Part shown: positions 34,104 to 43,382 of the stretch, piece by piece
Position numbering within the stretch: the first letter of the stretch is position 1
Layout of the letters: each line of letters begins with the position of its first letter
NCBI RefSeq assembly: GCF_900129795.1
Contig: NZ_FQWW01000009.1
Location: 124,001 to 188,000, forward strand
DNA: 64,000 bases
Direction: 5' to 3'
Origin: Flavobacterium sp. CF108
GTDB lineage: Bacteria > Bacteroidota > Bacteroidia > Flavobacteriales > Flavobacteriaceae
Notes under the pieces: model-generated
What the model was told of the DNA's origin: nothing
The model's database searches: none
What the model saw: only the letters and a program-made list of their open reading frames with translations
Made by a program: the position numbers and the translations under genes

Positions 34104-34553
34104 TTAAACCAAAAGTTTCTTTACAATTGCTGAGATTGTTTTTCCTTCAGCAGTTCCGCCTAATTGAGCAGAAGCTAATCCCATAACTTTACCCATTGAA
34201 GCAATTCCTGAAGCTCCAGTTTCAGCGATAATTTTTGCAATTACAGCTTCTACTTCTTCTTCACTTAACTGTGCTGGTAAAAATTTCTCGATTACTGCAA
34301 CCTGAGCCAATTCTGGTTCAGCTAAATCAGGACGATTTTGTTCTGTAAAAATTCTTGCGCTTTCTTTACGAGTTTTAACTAATCTTTGAAGTAATTTAAT
34401 TTCATCGTCTTCTGATAATTCTTCTTTCGATCCAGAAGCTGTTGAAGCTAATAATAATTCAGATTTAATTGCTCTTAAAGATTCTAATGCTACTGTATCT
34501 TTTGCTTTCATGGCAGTTTTAATCTCTTCCATGATTTGTGTTTGTAAACTCAT
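34104..34553 (-). CDS. GatB/YqeY domain protein
   Basis: The 149-residue protein is full-length YqeY: LQTQIMEEIKTAMKAKDTVA, the ALESLRAIKSELLLA helix, ELSEDDEIKLLQRLVKTRKE, and the C-terminal GMGKVMG-like motif seen as GIASMGKVMGLASAQLGG. The domain is the tRNA-binding tail of GatB and appears alone in many bacteria, often near rpsU or dcw genes; its role, perhaps tRNA-related, is not settled. It lies beyond the ftsZ terminator, so it is a separate unit. Confidence 0.9.
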   Translation of the reverse strand: MSLQTQIMEEIKTAMKAKDTVALESLRAIKSELLLASTASGSKEELSEDDEIKLLQRLVKTRKESARIFTEQNRPDLAEPELAQVAVIEKFLPAQLSEEEVEAVIAKIIAETGASGIASMGKVMGLASAQLGGTAEGKTISAIVKKLLV

Positions 34554-34695
34554 CTTTTATTTTTTTATTTGAATAAGCTAGTGCTTATAAATTGATATCT
34601 GTATCGAAAGTGTTCTCGACTTCGCTTGAACTGACAACAAAATTAACTTTAAAAGTTAGGTAAAGAAGTCAAATTTCTAAATTCTGTGCGAAGAT

Positions 34696-34732
34696 AAAAA
34701 AAATAACCCGAAAATTAAATCCAATTTTCGGG
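34696..34732 (-). terminator. terminator at the end of the dcw cluster
   Basis: CCCGAAAATT (34707-34716) and AATTTTCGGG (34723-34732) form a perfect stem; on the minus strand it is followed by a long T tract (A8 at 34696-34703 area on the plus strand), 25 bp past the ftsZ stop. The remaining 34554-34695 has no gene. Confidence 0.85.
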
Positions 34733-34757
34733 CTATCCTAATATTATGATTGTAAAA

Positions 34758-36740
34758 TTAATCTACGTTGTCGTGCAAAAATGAATTGTTTGAACGCAAT
34801 TGCAAATCGTTGTTACTATCTGTTCCAACCGAAATTCTCGAATTTGTATTGTTAGATTGAGAATTCGATAAATCGATTCCTAATCTTTTGTAAGCCGGCT
34901 CTTTTTCCAACTCATCGATTCTTGAAACGTTATTATGGAATTTATAATTAAATTCTTTTAGTTTCTTTCTTCTTTCTTCAGCTCTTAAACGAAGTGTTTC
35001 TTCAATTGTTAATTCCATTGGAGAAACTTCTGAAGTTGTTGTAAAATCAGGCTGACTTGCAAAATCAACTCTTGGTTTTAAAGTAATATTCAATTCCTCA
35101 GGAACTGTATCCTCGATCACTTTTTCAACTGGTTTAGAAGCTGTCAATTCGTTTTCAACTTCCATATATTCTTCTAACGAATATTTGATAATTCCGTTAT
35201 CAGAAAGTTCTGTTACCGGAACAAATGAAACTGGATCGTTTACTTTAATATTACGAGTTTCGTTTGTTAACTCAAACATGATTTTATTTTCCTGCTCTGC
35301 AGCTGGCTCTCTTTTCACTTCTGGCTCAGATTTGAAAAGCGGTAAATCAAATGAAAAAGTAGTTTGTTCTTCTCTTTCAAAAGTTCTTTGCTGTTGTACA
35401 GGTTTTACTTCCTGAACAACTGCTGCCGGAGTTGAAATTTTAAAATCAATATCAGTAATTGGCGAAACGATTTCAAAAGTTACGTCAAGGTTTTTAATAA
35501 ACTCAGACATTACTACCAATTCTTCCTGATTAATTGTTGGCGTTGTTACCGGCGCAACTGGAGTTTGAATTACGGGAGCAACCGTATCTTCCATTAACTC
35601 AAAAACTACTTTATCTTCTGTTTTTGCAGTTGGTGTCTCTGCATTTAAATCAAAAGAAGTAAGCGGTCTGTTTGTTAAATTATGAACACTTCTTTGCTCA
35701 TCTTCTAACGTGTGAATGATCTTTTTAGGCTCCGTATTAACGATTTCGTTTTGTTGTTCAACATCAAAACCAGTCGCAATAATAGTTACAGCAATAGCTT
35801 CACCAAGAGTTTCGTCTTCACCAACTCCCATGATAATATTGGCATTGTAACCTGCTTCTGCCTGAATGTGATCGTTGATTTCTCCAATTTCGTCAAGCGT
35901 TATTTCGTTAGATCCAGAAACGATAAGCAACAATACGTTTTTGGCTCCTGTAATTTTATTGTCATTTAATAATGGAGAATCTAATGCAGATACGATAGCA
36001 TCTTTTGCTCTGTTTTCTCCTTCTGCCACAGCAGATCCCATAATAGCCGTTCCGCTGTTTGCCAAAACTGTTTTAGCATCGCGTAAATCGATATTTTGAG
36101 TATAGTGGTGCGTAATTACTTCAGCAATACCTCTAGAGGCTGTTGCTAAAACTTCATCCGCTTTTGAGAATCCTGCTTTGAAACCAAGGTTTCCGTAAAC
36201 TTCTCTTAATTTATTATTATTAATTACGATTAAAGAGTCAACTTGTTTACGTAATTTTTCGATTCCTAAAAGCGCTTGTTCCTGACGTACTTTCCCTTCA
36301 AATTGAAACGGAATTGTCACGATACCTACTGTAAGGATCTCTCTTTCTTTTGCTAATTGTGCGATAACTGGTGCAGCACCTGTTCCGGTTCCTCCACCCA
36401 TACCTGCGGTAATAAATACCATTTTAGTACCACGGTCTAACATTTTTTCAATGTCAGCGATACTTTCAATAGCAGACTGCTGTCCTACATCAGGATTTGC
36501 TCCTGCTCCTAAACCTTCTGTTAAATTCATACCTAACTGAATTTTGTTAGGTACTGAACTATTTTGCAATGCTTGTGAATCGGTATTACAAACGATAAAA
36601 TCTACACCTTTAATCCCTTGCTTAAACATGTGGTTAATCGCGTTACTACCACCTCCACCTACACCTATTACTTTGATTACATTTGATTGGTTTTTCGGTA
36701 AATCAAATGAAATACTTCCAAATTCTGAGTTGCTCATCAT
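34758..36740 (-). CDS. ftsZ: cell division GTPase FtsZ, long C-terminal extension
   Basis: The 660-residue protein has an N-terminal tubulin-like GTPase: IKVIGVGGGGSNAINHMF, the signature AGMGGGTGTGAAPVIAQLAK, and the T7 loop NDNKI...; the conserved core ends near residue 330 (ATGFDVEQQNE). A further about 330 residues, against 60-70 in E. coli, form an acidic, proline- and threonine-rich disordered linker and a basic tail; this long linker is usual in flavobacteria. It polymerises into the Z ring and recruits FtsA from the adjacent upstream gene. It ends the dcw cluster with a terminator. Confidence 0.97.
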   Translation of the reverse strand: MMSNSEFGSISFDLPKNQSNVIKVIGVGGGGSNAINHMFKQGIKGVDFIVCNTDSQALQNSSVPNKIQLGMNLTEGLGAGANPDVGQQSAIESIADIEKMLDRGTKMVFITAGMGGGTGTGAAPVIAQLAKEREILTVGIVTIPFQFEGKVRQEQALLGIEKLRKQVDSLIVINNNKLREVYGNLGFKAGFSKADEVLATASRGIAEVITHHYTQNIDLRDAKTVLANSGTAIMGSAVAEGENRAKDAIVSALDSPLLNDNKITGAKNVLLLIVSGSNEITLDEIGEINDHIQAEAGYNANIIMGVGEDETLGEAIAVTIIATGFDVEQQNEIVNTEPKKIIHTLEDEQRSVHNLTNRPLTSFDLNAETPTAKTEDKVVFELMEDTVAPVIQTPVAPVTTPTINQEELVVMSEFIKNLDVTFEIVSPITDIDFKISTPAAVVQEVKPVQQQRTFEREEQTTFSFDLPLFKSEPEVKREPAAEQENKIMFELTNETRNIKVNDPVSFVPVTELSDNGIIKYSLEEYMEVENELTASKPVEKVIEDTVPEELNITLKPRVDFASQPDFTTTSEVSPMELTIEETLRLRAEERRKKLKEFNYKFHNNVSRIDELEKEPAYKRLGIDLSNSQSNNTNSRISVGTDSNNDLQLRSNNSFLHDNVD

Positions 36741-36833
36741 CTTTTTGGTTTTTTGAAATTCTTATTTAGTACATTTTTTACTTCTTGACTTGGGGCAAAA
36801 AGTAATCCTTTTCTCTTTTTATTCGGCTTATAT

Positions 36834-38240
36834 TTACTCAGCGTTGTCTAAAAAATCTTTGATTTTATCGACATATCTATCAAAAAATGATCGTCTTATT
36901 TTTGTTTCTGTAGATTCTGCAGCAACCTTTGTCGTTTTCACTTCTCTTGGTTCTTCAAAAGTTTCTACTTGTTCAACGTAGTTTTCTTCAACTTCGTATC
37001 GCTGCACCGGCGGAGGAACATTTCTATAAACAACTTTTGGCTGTTCATTTACTACTTCCATTCTAATTGCGCTTTGTGTGCTGTTTTCAATGCTGTTCAT
37101 TACTAATCCAACAGCGGTTGCAAATAACGGACTAGAAATTTCTTCGCTTGAGTTTCCTGCCAGATGCTCGTTTGGATATCCAATTCTGGTGTCCATTCCG
37201 GTAATATATTCAACTAATTGTTTAATATGTTTTAGCTGAGCTCCACCACCTGTAAGAACAATTCCTGCAATTAATTTTTTGCGGGGATCTTCGTGTCCGT
37301 AAGCTTTGATTTCTGCAAAAACCTGCTCTACAATTTCCACTACACGAGCGTGAATAATTTTAGATAAGTTTTTAAGCGAAATCTCTTTTGGCTCTCTACC
37401 TCTTAAACCAGGAATAGAAACAATTTCGTTGTCTTTATTTTCTCCCGGCCATGCTGAACCGAATTTTATTTTTAAAAGCTCTGCTTGTTTTTCGATGATC
37501 GAACAGCCTTCTTTAATATCATCTGTAATTACATTTCCTCCAAAAGGAATTACAGCAGTATGACGAATAATTCCGTCTTTAAAAATGGCTAAATCTGTTG
37601 TTCCACCACCAATATCGATAAGTGCAACTCCAGCTTCTTTTTCTTCTTGACTTAAAACTGCATCTGCCGAAGCTAATGGTTCTAATGTCAATCCTGATAA
37701 TTCGATTCCTGAACTCTGAATACATCTTCCAACATTTCTGATTGAAGAAGCCTGCCCTACTACAACGTGAAAACTAGATTCTAATCTTCCGCCATACATC
37801 CCGATTGGTTCTTTTATTTCAGACTGTCCGTCGATTTTAAATTCCTGCGGCAGAACGTGAATAATTTCTTCTCCCGGTAACATCGCCAGTTTATTTACCT
37901 GATCGATTAAAAGCTGAATATCTTTTTCGCCAATTACTTCTTCCGGATTGTTACGGCTGATGTAATCTGTATGCTGAATACTTCTAATGTGTTGTCCGGC
38001 GATACCCACCACAACATCTTTTATTTTATAACCTGAATTATTTTCTGCTTCAAGTATTGCTTGCTGAATCGATTGAATAGTCTGCGTAATGTTGTTTACA
38101 ACACCACGTGCAACACCTAAACTTTTGGATTTCCCAATACCCAAAATTTCCAGTTTGCCATATTCGTTCTTCTTGCCTATCATGGCAACTATTTTTGTCG
38201 TTCCAATATCTAGACCTACTGCAATGTTATCTTTTTCCAT
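36834..38240 (-). CDS. ftsA: cell division protein FtsA
   Basis: The 468-residue actin-fold protein shows AVGLDIGTTKIVAMIG, the phosphate-2 loop LIDIGGGTTDLAIF and the adenosine motif IVLTGGGAQLKHI. It lies after FtsQ by 6 bp and anchors FtsZ filaments to the membrane. The C-terminus ends in a short amphipathic segment (RRSFFDRYVDKIKDFLD) of the kind that binds membrane. It is some 50 residues longer than E. coli FtsA, the extra being an acidic linker before that helix. Confidence 0.97.
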   Translation of the reverse strand: MEKDNIAVGLDIGTTKIVAMIGKKNEYGKLEILGIGKSKSLGVARGVVNNITQTIQSIQQAILEAENNSGYKIKDVVVGIAGQHIRSIQHTDYISRNNPEEVIGEKDIQLLIDQVNKLAMLPGEEIIHVLPQEFKIDGQSEIKEPIGMYGGRLESSFHVVVGQASSIRNVGRCIQSSGIELSGLTLEPLASADAVLSQEEKEAGVALIDIGGGTTDLAIFKDGIIRHTAVIPFGGNVITDDIKEGCSIIEKQAELLKIKFGSAWPGENKDNEIVSIPGLRGREPKEISLKNLSKIIHARVVEIVEQVFAEIKAYGHEDPRKKLIAGIVLTGGGAQLKHIKQLVEYITGMDTRIGYPNEHLAGNSSEEISSPLFATAVGLVMNSIENSTQSAIRMEVVNEQPKVVYRNVPPPVQRYEVEENYVEQVETFEEPREVKTTKVAAESTETKIRRSFFDRYVDKIKDFLDNAE

Positions 38241-38246
38241 TTTCTA

Positions 38247-38969
38247 TTATTTTGTGCAAACTACTTGTTCCGTAAACCTAAGGTCAATCTTGCTGTATTT
38301 ATATAACGAACTATCTAAAACTGCTTTTTGAAAAAACGCTTTATAGTTTCTAAATTTTTTATCAACATTCATTGTACGACCAAAATCTATGAAGTAATCA
38401 TAGTTTCGGTTAAACATTTTTAGGCTGCCATTAGGCATAATTTGTATCGCAATGATGTTTTTTTTCAAAAACGCATCGTCGTAAATTGTGCGAAATAAAG
38501 CAGCTAAATCTTCGTTATTTTTTTCATTTATTGCCCCTGAAACAAGAGGAACTCGCGCCGTAAAATTATCTGACAAGGGCATTTTATTTCCCTCATAGTC
38601 AATATAAAAAGAGCGATCACCATCATAAACTCGCGCTATTGGTGTCTTCTGTTTTACTACCGCTTTTAGAACACCGTCGATACTTACAAAAACATCTGAC
38701 TTTTCAATCATGTCTTGTGTATCAAGGTTTTTTTCTATCTTATTCAAATCTACTTCATCTTTTCTAATACTTGAAGCGTCCCTTTTATTTTCTATCAACA
38801 ATTTATTAACCGTTTCCGGTTTTACAAAAAGCGTATTTTCTCCTACAAAAACAACCATAGATTTCTTCAATTTTCTATCTCCGTTTCGGTGTTGAGCGAA
38901 AGAATATAAAAAAAGAACAAGCCCTAAAATGAGTACTAATCGAATATTTGTCCAATTAAATATTTTCAT
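38247..38969 (-). CDS. ftsQ: cell division protein FtsQ/DivIB
   Basis: The 240-residue protein has one N-terminal transmembrane helix (RLVLILGLVLFLYSFA), then a periplasmic POTRA-like domain (FVKPETVNKLLIENK, DLNKIEKNLDTQDMIEKSDV, VVKQKTPIARVYDG) and the beta domain with FYIDYEGNKMPLSDN. Sequence identity across phyla is low, but length, topology and position between murC (14-bp overlap) and ftsA identify it. It links early and late divisome proteins. Confidence 0.9.
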   Translation of the reverse strand: MKIFNWTNIRLVLILGLVLFLYSFAQHRNGDRKLKKSMVVFVGENTLFVKPETVNKLLIENKRDASSIRKDEVDLNKIEKNLDTQDMIEKSDVFVSIDGVLKAVVKQKTPIARVYDGDRSFYIDYEGNKMPLSDNFTARVPLVSGAINEKNNEDLAALFRTIYDDAFLKKNIIAIQIMPNGSLKMFNRNYDYFIDFGRTMNVDKKFRNYKAFFQKAVLDSSLYKYSKIDLRFTEQVVCTK

Positions 38970-40305
38970 TTAGCATTTTTTTAATTGACGGTACCATTTC
39001 ACCAATATCACCAGCTCCTATTGTTACAATTATCGGCGCATCACTGGCTTTAATCTGCGCTAATAAATCTTCTTTTGCAACAATTTTTTTGTTCGAATTG
39101 GTCATTTTTTCCAACAGCCACGGCGATGTAATCCCTTCCATCGGTAATTCGCGTGCCGGATAAATATCCATTAAAAACACTTCGTCAAACTGAGATAAGC
39201 TTTCGGCAAATCCATCAGCAAAATCTCTTGTTCTGCTGAACAAATGCGGCTGGAAAATCGCCAAAACTTTACGTTCCGGATATAACTCTCTAACAGCTTG
39301 ATGAACAGCATTTATTTCTGTTGGATGATGTGCATAATCATCTATATAAACTAATTTTTCAGATTTAATCTGATACGAAAAACGTCTTCTGATTCCGTTA
39401 AACGAGGCAATAGCTTTTGCGATGGCATCGGTCGGGGTGCCATAAGTTTTTGCCATCGCAATAGCCATTAACCCATTCATAAGATTGTGTTTTCCTGGCA
39501 ATCCAAAATGAAGGTCTTTTATAATTTCTGATGGCGTCTGCACATCAAAAACATAACTTCCGTCTTCAATTCGAACATTGTATGCTTTGTATACAGCATC
39601 TTCATTTATAGCACATTGAACTCCGTCAAGAGGCAATTCTTTGGTTATAAACAATTTGCTTTTATCTTCAACTTTAGAAGCAAACTCCACAAACGAAGCT
39701 TCAATAGCATCACTTGTTCCGTAAATATCCAAATGATCTGCATCCATTGAAGTCACGCAGGCAATATTTGGATGTAAATGCAGGAACGAACGATCAAATT
39801 CGTCGGCTTCTACAACAGTTACCGTTTTTCCGGTTCCAATTAAATTAGAATTATAATTCTCTACAATACCGCCCACAAATGCCGTAACATCTGCGCCGCT
39901 TTCGTATAAAATATGTCCTAAAATACTTGACGTTGTTGTTTTACCGTGCGTTCCGGCAACTGCGAAACTAAAAGTGTCTTTGGTGATAATCCCTAAAACC
40001 TCGGCACGCTTTTTAATTTCATAATTTCTTTCTATGAAATAATTCCATTCTGAATGTGTTTTTGGAACCGCAGGCGTAAAAATTACCAGCGTATTCTCTA
40101 CATAATAATCAGACGGAATTAAACTAATATTGTCTTCAAAATGAATATCAATACCACTTTCAATTAATTCACTTGTCAGCATTGACGGTGTTTTATCGTA
40201 ACCTGAAACTTGTTTCCCGATATATTTAAAATAGCGGGCCAAGGCACTCATTCCGATTCCTCCGATGCCAATAAAATAAACGTTTTGTATTTGATTTAAA
40301 TTCAT
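38956..40305 (-). CDS. murC: UDP-N-acetylmuramate-L-alanine ligase
   Basis: The 449-residue Mur ligase has the N-terminal UDP-binding FIGIGGIGMSALARYF, the ATP loop AGTHGKTTTSSILGHI, the central DHLDIYGT and the C-terminal FQPHLFSRTRDF with YIDDYAHHPTEI. It adds L-alanine to UDP-MurNAc with ATP, the first peptide step. It overlaps ftsQ and is separated from murG by 129 bp of repeat-rich DNA. Confidence 0.97.
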   Translation of the reverse strand: MNLNQIQNVYFIGIGGIGMSALARYFKYIGKQVSGYDKTPSMLTSELIESGIDIHFEDNISLIPSDYYVENTLVIFTPAVPKTHSEWNYFIERNYEIKKRAEVLGIITKDTFSFAVAGTHGKTTTSSILGHILYESGADVTAFVGGIVENYNSNLIGTGKTVTVVEADEFDRSFLHLHPNIACVTSMDADHLDIYGTSDAIEASFVEFASKVEDKSKLFITKELPLDGVQCAINEDAVYKAYNVRIEDGSYVFDVQTPSEIIKDLHFGLPGKHNLMNGLMAIAMAKTYGTPTDAIAKAIASFNGIRRRFSYQIKSEKLVYIDDYAHHPTEINAVHQAVRELYPERKVLAIFQPHLFSRTRDFADGFAESLSQFDEVFLMDIYPARELPMEGITSPWLLEKMTNSNKKIVAKEDLLAQIKASDAPIIVTIGAGDIGEMVPSIKKMLNENI

Positions 40306-40325
40306 TTCTTATTTGCTTTTTTTTT

Positions 40326-40434
40326 GCTTTAAGCAATACGCTTTAAGCTTTAGGCCTTTCTAACTTTGCCTTTATTATTTGATTCTTTTTGCTTTAAGCA
40401 GCAAGTATAAAGCTTACAGCCTATTGCTTAAAGC
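40326..40434. repeat. GCTTTAAGC repeat cluster between murC and murG
   Basis: GCTTTAAGC occurs at 40326-40334, 40340-40348 and 40391-40399, and the inverted form GCTTAAAGC at 40426-40434, ending right at the murG stop. AAGCTTTAGGC/AGCCTATTGC words form a larger imperfect fold. It could be a dispersed-repeat remnant or an mRNA-processing site within the dcw operon. Confidence 0.6.
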
Positions 40435-41526
40435 TTATCGCTGGATTAACTTAACAATTTCAGCAGCAATATCTTGTGTTGCTTTTGGTTTTGCTAATCT
40501 TTTGATGTTTGCACTTAACTGTTTTTGTTTTCCGTCATCTTTCAGCAGCGCTTCAAAAACAATGCTAAACTCGCTGTCTAGTTCAGTTTCTTTCAACAAA
40601 ATGGCACCTTTAGCTTCTACAATAGCCTGTGCGTTTTTTGTTTGATGATCTTCGGCTACATTTGGAGACGGAATAAAAATTACCGGTTTCCCCACAATGC
40701 ATAATTCTGAAACTGATGAAGCTCCTGCTCTTGAAATAATTACATCTGCGGCAGCGTAAACAAAATCCATTCTTTCAATAAAATCAACTACTCTTACGTT
40801 TTGCTGATTGTGTTTTTTATAATCTTCAAAATATAATTTTCCGCACTGCCAGATGATTTGAACATCCTGCGAAAGAAAATTTTGCAATTCTTTTTCAATT
40901 AATTGATTCATTCTTCTTGCGCCTAAACTTCCGCCCAGAACCAGCAATGTTTTTTTATTTGGATCTAAACCATAAAAAGCAATTGCTTCATCGCGTTTAT
41001 CATCAATATCAATTAAATCCTGACGAACCGGATTTCCTGTCAAAACGATTTTATCTTTTGGAAAAAATCGCTCTAAATTTTCATAGGCCACACAAATTGC
41101 ATTTGCTTTTTTGCTTAACAGCTTATTTGTTATCCCTGGAAAAGAATTCTGCTCCTGAATTACAGTTGGAATTCCTGCCGATCCTGCCGCTTGCAATAAG
41201 GGTCCGCTGGCAAAACCTCCGGTTCCAATTACTACATTTGGTTTGAATTTTCTAATGATTCTTCTTGATTCCAATAAACTTGCTGCCAGTTTTAAAGGAA
41301 ACAACATATTCTGCAAGGTTAATTTTCGTTGTAAACCAGCAATCCAAAGACCTTGTATTTCGTAACCAGCCTGAGGCACTTTCTGCATCTCCATTTTATC
41401 TTTGGCACCTACAAAAAGAAATTCTGCATCAGGAAATTGTAATTTTAATTCATTTGCAATCGCAATTGCAGGATAAATATGCCCTCCTGTTCCGCCTCCG
41501 CTTAATATGAATTTATACTTTGTCAT
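40435..41526 (-). CDS. murG: lipid II synthase MurG
   Basis: The 363-residue GT28 enzyme has the glycine-rich GGTGGHIYPAIAIANEL, the membrane-association patch, VLGGSLGARRMNQ, and the donor-site IISRAGASSVSELCIVGKP. It transfers GlcNAc from UDP-GlcNAc to undecaprenyl-PP-MurNAc-pentapeptide on the cytoplasmic face. Position after ftsW and before murC is the usual dcw order. Confidence 0.97.
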   Translation of the reverse strand: MTKYKFILSGGGTGGHIYPAIAIANELKLQFPDAEFLFVGAKDKMEMQKVPQAGYEIQGLWIAGLQRKLTLQNMLFPLKLAASLLESRRIIRKFKPNVVIGTGGFASGPLLQAAGSAGIPTVIQEQNSFPGITNKLLSKKANAICVAYENLERFFPKDKIVLTGNPVRQDLIDIDDKRDEAIAFYGLDPNKKTLLVLGGSLGARRMNQLIEKELQNFLSQDVQIIWQCGKLYFEDYKKHNQQNVRVVDFIERMDFVYAAADVIISRAGASSVSELCIVGKPVIFIPSPNVAEDHQTKNAQAIVEAKGAILLKETELDSEFSIVFEALLKDDGKQKQLSANIKRLAKPKATQDIAAEIVKLIQR

Positions 41527-41563
41527 ATCTCGTAATAGTTATCGTTAAACTATTTATCCTTTA

Positions 41564-42883
41564 TTATTTGTTTAAAACTGTATTCATCGGATTTTTTGAA
41601 TTATCCTGAATGGAATACATGGCTTCTTCTTCGTAAATTTCTTCTCTTTCATCAACCGGCAGATCTTCTTCTGCCAATTCTTTATCTATCAATCGTTGAA
41701 GCGCTTCTTTTCTTCTTTCTTTTTCTTCTTGTTCTTCGGCAATTTCTTCGTCTTTCTTGGTTACACTAATGATGATTCCAAGTGAGAAACAAGTCATCCA
41801 GATGGAACTTCCTCCTGAACTTATCAGCGGAAGCGTCTGCCCTGTTACCGGCAGCAATTCTACTGCAACAGCCATATTAATCATGGCCTGAAATATCATC
41901 GGGAATCCGAGTCCAACGACGACTAGTTTTCCGAATAAGGTATTGGCTTTATGTGATGCAATCACAAATCGGAATAATAACAATAAATACAACACTAATA
42001 TTGAAACTCCGCCTACTAAACCATATTCTTCTACTACAATGGCATAAATAAAATCGGAAGATGATTGTGGTAAAAAGTTCTTTTGAACACTTTTCCCTGG
42101 CCCTAATCCGCCTAATCTTCCAGATGCGATTGCAATTTTTGCTTTTTCAATTTGATAATCATCTTCGTCTGGTTTGTCTGTCGTAAAATTCATAATACGA
42201 CTTTCCCATGTTGAAACCCTGCTGAAGAATCTTGACTCCGGAAATGCTTTTGCCACCAAAAGGAAAAAGGCTAACATCGCAATTCCTGAGCCAATGATAA
42301 AGGCAATGTATTTTAATGGATATTTACCAATAAACGTGAGCATCATTACCATGGCAAAAATCAACGCTGTAGTTGAAAAGTTGGCCGGTAATATCAATGC
42401 CAAAGTGATAAACACCGAAACCCAAAGCTGAATAAATGAGGTTTGAAACGGCTCATTTTCTTCTTTGGTTTTCGACAAATAACGGGCTACATAAATAAAC
42501 AATACGCTTGCCGCTAATGTTGATGTTTGAAACGTAATTCCAATGAACGGCACCTGAATCCAACGACTTGCATTTGCTCCTGCAATTACAGTTCCTTTTA
42601 ACAAGGTGTATAATAACAACAACCAAACCACCGGAAGCGCAATTTTTGAAATTGCTCTAAAATAATGATACGGCACTTTGTGAACCCAGTAAATAATAAG
42701 GAAACCTATACAAACGTGTGCCAAATGTTTTACCAGATAACCTAATGTATTTCCGGTTCCGTGACCGATATACGCCAGATTACTACTCGCACTAAAAACA
42801 GGCATAAACGAAAACAACGCCAATAGAGCCACGAATGACCATATTACCCTATCTCCTTTTAGTTTGTTTACCAATTGCTTCAT
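41564..42883 (-). CDS. ftsW: SEDS peptidoglycan polymerase FtsW
   Basis: The 439-residue membrane protein has about ten helices and SEDS landmarks: FIGITFQTSTLAA, FIGKYPLKYIAFI, SGRLGGLGPGKSVQKNFLPQ, SDFIYAIVVEEYGLVGG and LPLISSGGSSIWMT. It polymerises septal glycan with the cognate PBP encoded earlier in the cluster. The C-terminal about 70 residues are a charged cytoplasmic tail, longer than in proteobacteria. Confidence 0.95.
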   Translation of the reverse strand: MKQLVNKLKGDRVIWSFVALLALFSFMPVFSASSNLAYIGHGTGNTLGYLVKHLAHVCIGFLIIYWVHKVPYHYFRAISKIALPVVWLLLLYTLLKGTVIAGANASRWIQVPFIGITFQTSTLAASVLFIYVARYLSKTKEENEPFQTSFIQLWVSVFITLALILPANFSTTALIFAMVMMLTFIGKYPLKYIAFIIGSGIAMLAFFLLVAKAFPESRFFSRVSTWESRIMNFTTDKPDEDDYQIEKAKIAIASGRLGGLGPGKSVQKNFLPQSSSDFIYAIVVEEYGLVGGVSILVLYLLLLFRFVIASHKANTLFGKLVVVGLGFPMIFQAMINMAVAVELLPVTGQTLPLISSGGSSIWMTCFSLGIIISVTKKDEEIAEEQEEKERRKEALQRLIDKELAEEDLPVDEREEIYEEEAMYSIQDNSKNPMNTVLNK

Positions 42884-42894
42884 TGTAGATTTCT

Positions 42895-42922
42895 GATTTT
42901 AGATTTTAGATTTTAGATTTTA
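42895..42922 (+). repeat. (GATTTTA)4 heptanucleotide tract
   Basis: Four exact GATTTTA units in the gap between ftsW and the four-helix-bundle gene. Inverted units lie on the other side of that gene at 43369. Confidence 0.9.
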
Positions 42923-42946
42923 GATTATTTTCTAAACCTTCGGTTT

Positions 42947-43312
42947 TTATTTATTTATTCTTCTGTTTACTGTTTTTAAACTGCTGACAAAAATTGCTGT
43001 TAGTTCATTTCCTTCTTTCCAAATTGTTTCTAATTCAGATTTTGCAATCCACATTTTTTCTTTTATAATTTCTAACCAAAATAAAGTCTCATCTGCTTCT
43101 TCTAAAACTATATTCATTTTAGCAACAAACTCCCTATCACTTCTGGCTCTGCATACTGCTCGATAATTAGCTCCAACAGATGTTCCACTTCTTACTATTT
43201 GATTAGTTATTGATCTAACCACATTTGTATTTGGCATTTTTTCAGCCAATTCAATTATCATTAAAGAGAACTTTTTTGTTCTCAACTTCATTTCATCCGT
43301 CGTCATAATCAA
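42947..43312 (-). CDS. four-helix-bundle (S23-like) protein inserted in the dcw cluster
   Basis: The 121-residue protein matches the four-helix-bundle/S23 family: KFSLMIIELAEKMPNTNVVR, the core IVRSGTSVGANYRAVCRARS, FVAKMNIVLEEADETLFWLE, and a final helix pair. These proteins were first noted inside 23S rRNA intervening sequences and also occur alone at many chromosomal sites; they form pentamers in solved structures, function unknown. The gene lies between ftsW and murD, where most dcw clusters have none, and is bracketed by inverted GATTTTA tracts, suggesting a late insertion. Confidence 0.85.
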   Translation of the reverse strand: MIMTTDEMKLRTKKFSLMIIELAEKMPNTNVVRSITNQIVRSGTSVGANYRAVCRARSDREFVAKMNIVLEEADETLFWLEIIKEKMWIAKSELETIWKEGNELTAIFVSSLKTVNRRINK

Positions 43313-43368
43313 AAAGAACTTAAATGTTTTATAATCTATAATTTCAAAGTTCAGACCAATCTAAACTC

Positions 43369-43382
43369 TAAAATCTAAAATC
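43369..43382 (-). repeat. inverted (TAAAATC)2 tract overlapping the murD stop
   Basis: Two TAAAATC units, the reverse complement of GATTTTA; the last two bases fall in the murD stop codon (43381-43383). With the tract at 42895-42922 they flank the four-helix-bundle gene in opposite orientation. Confidence 0.85.
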
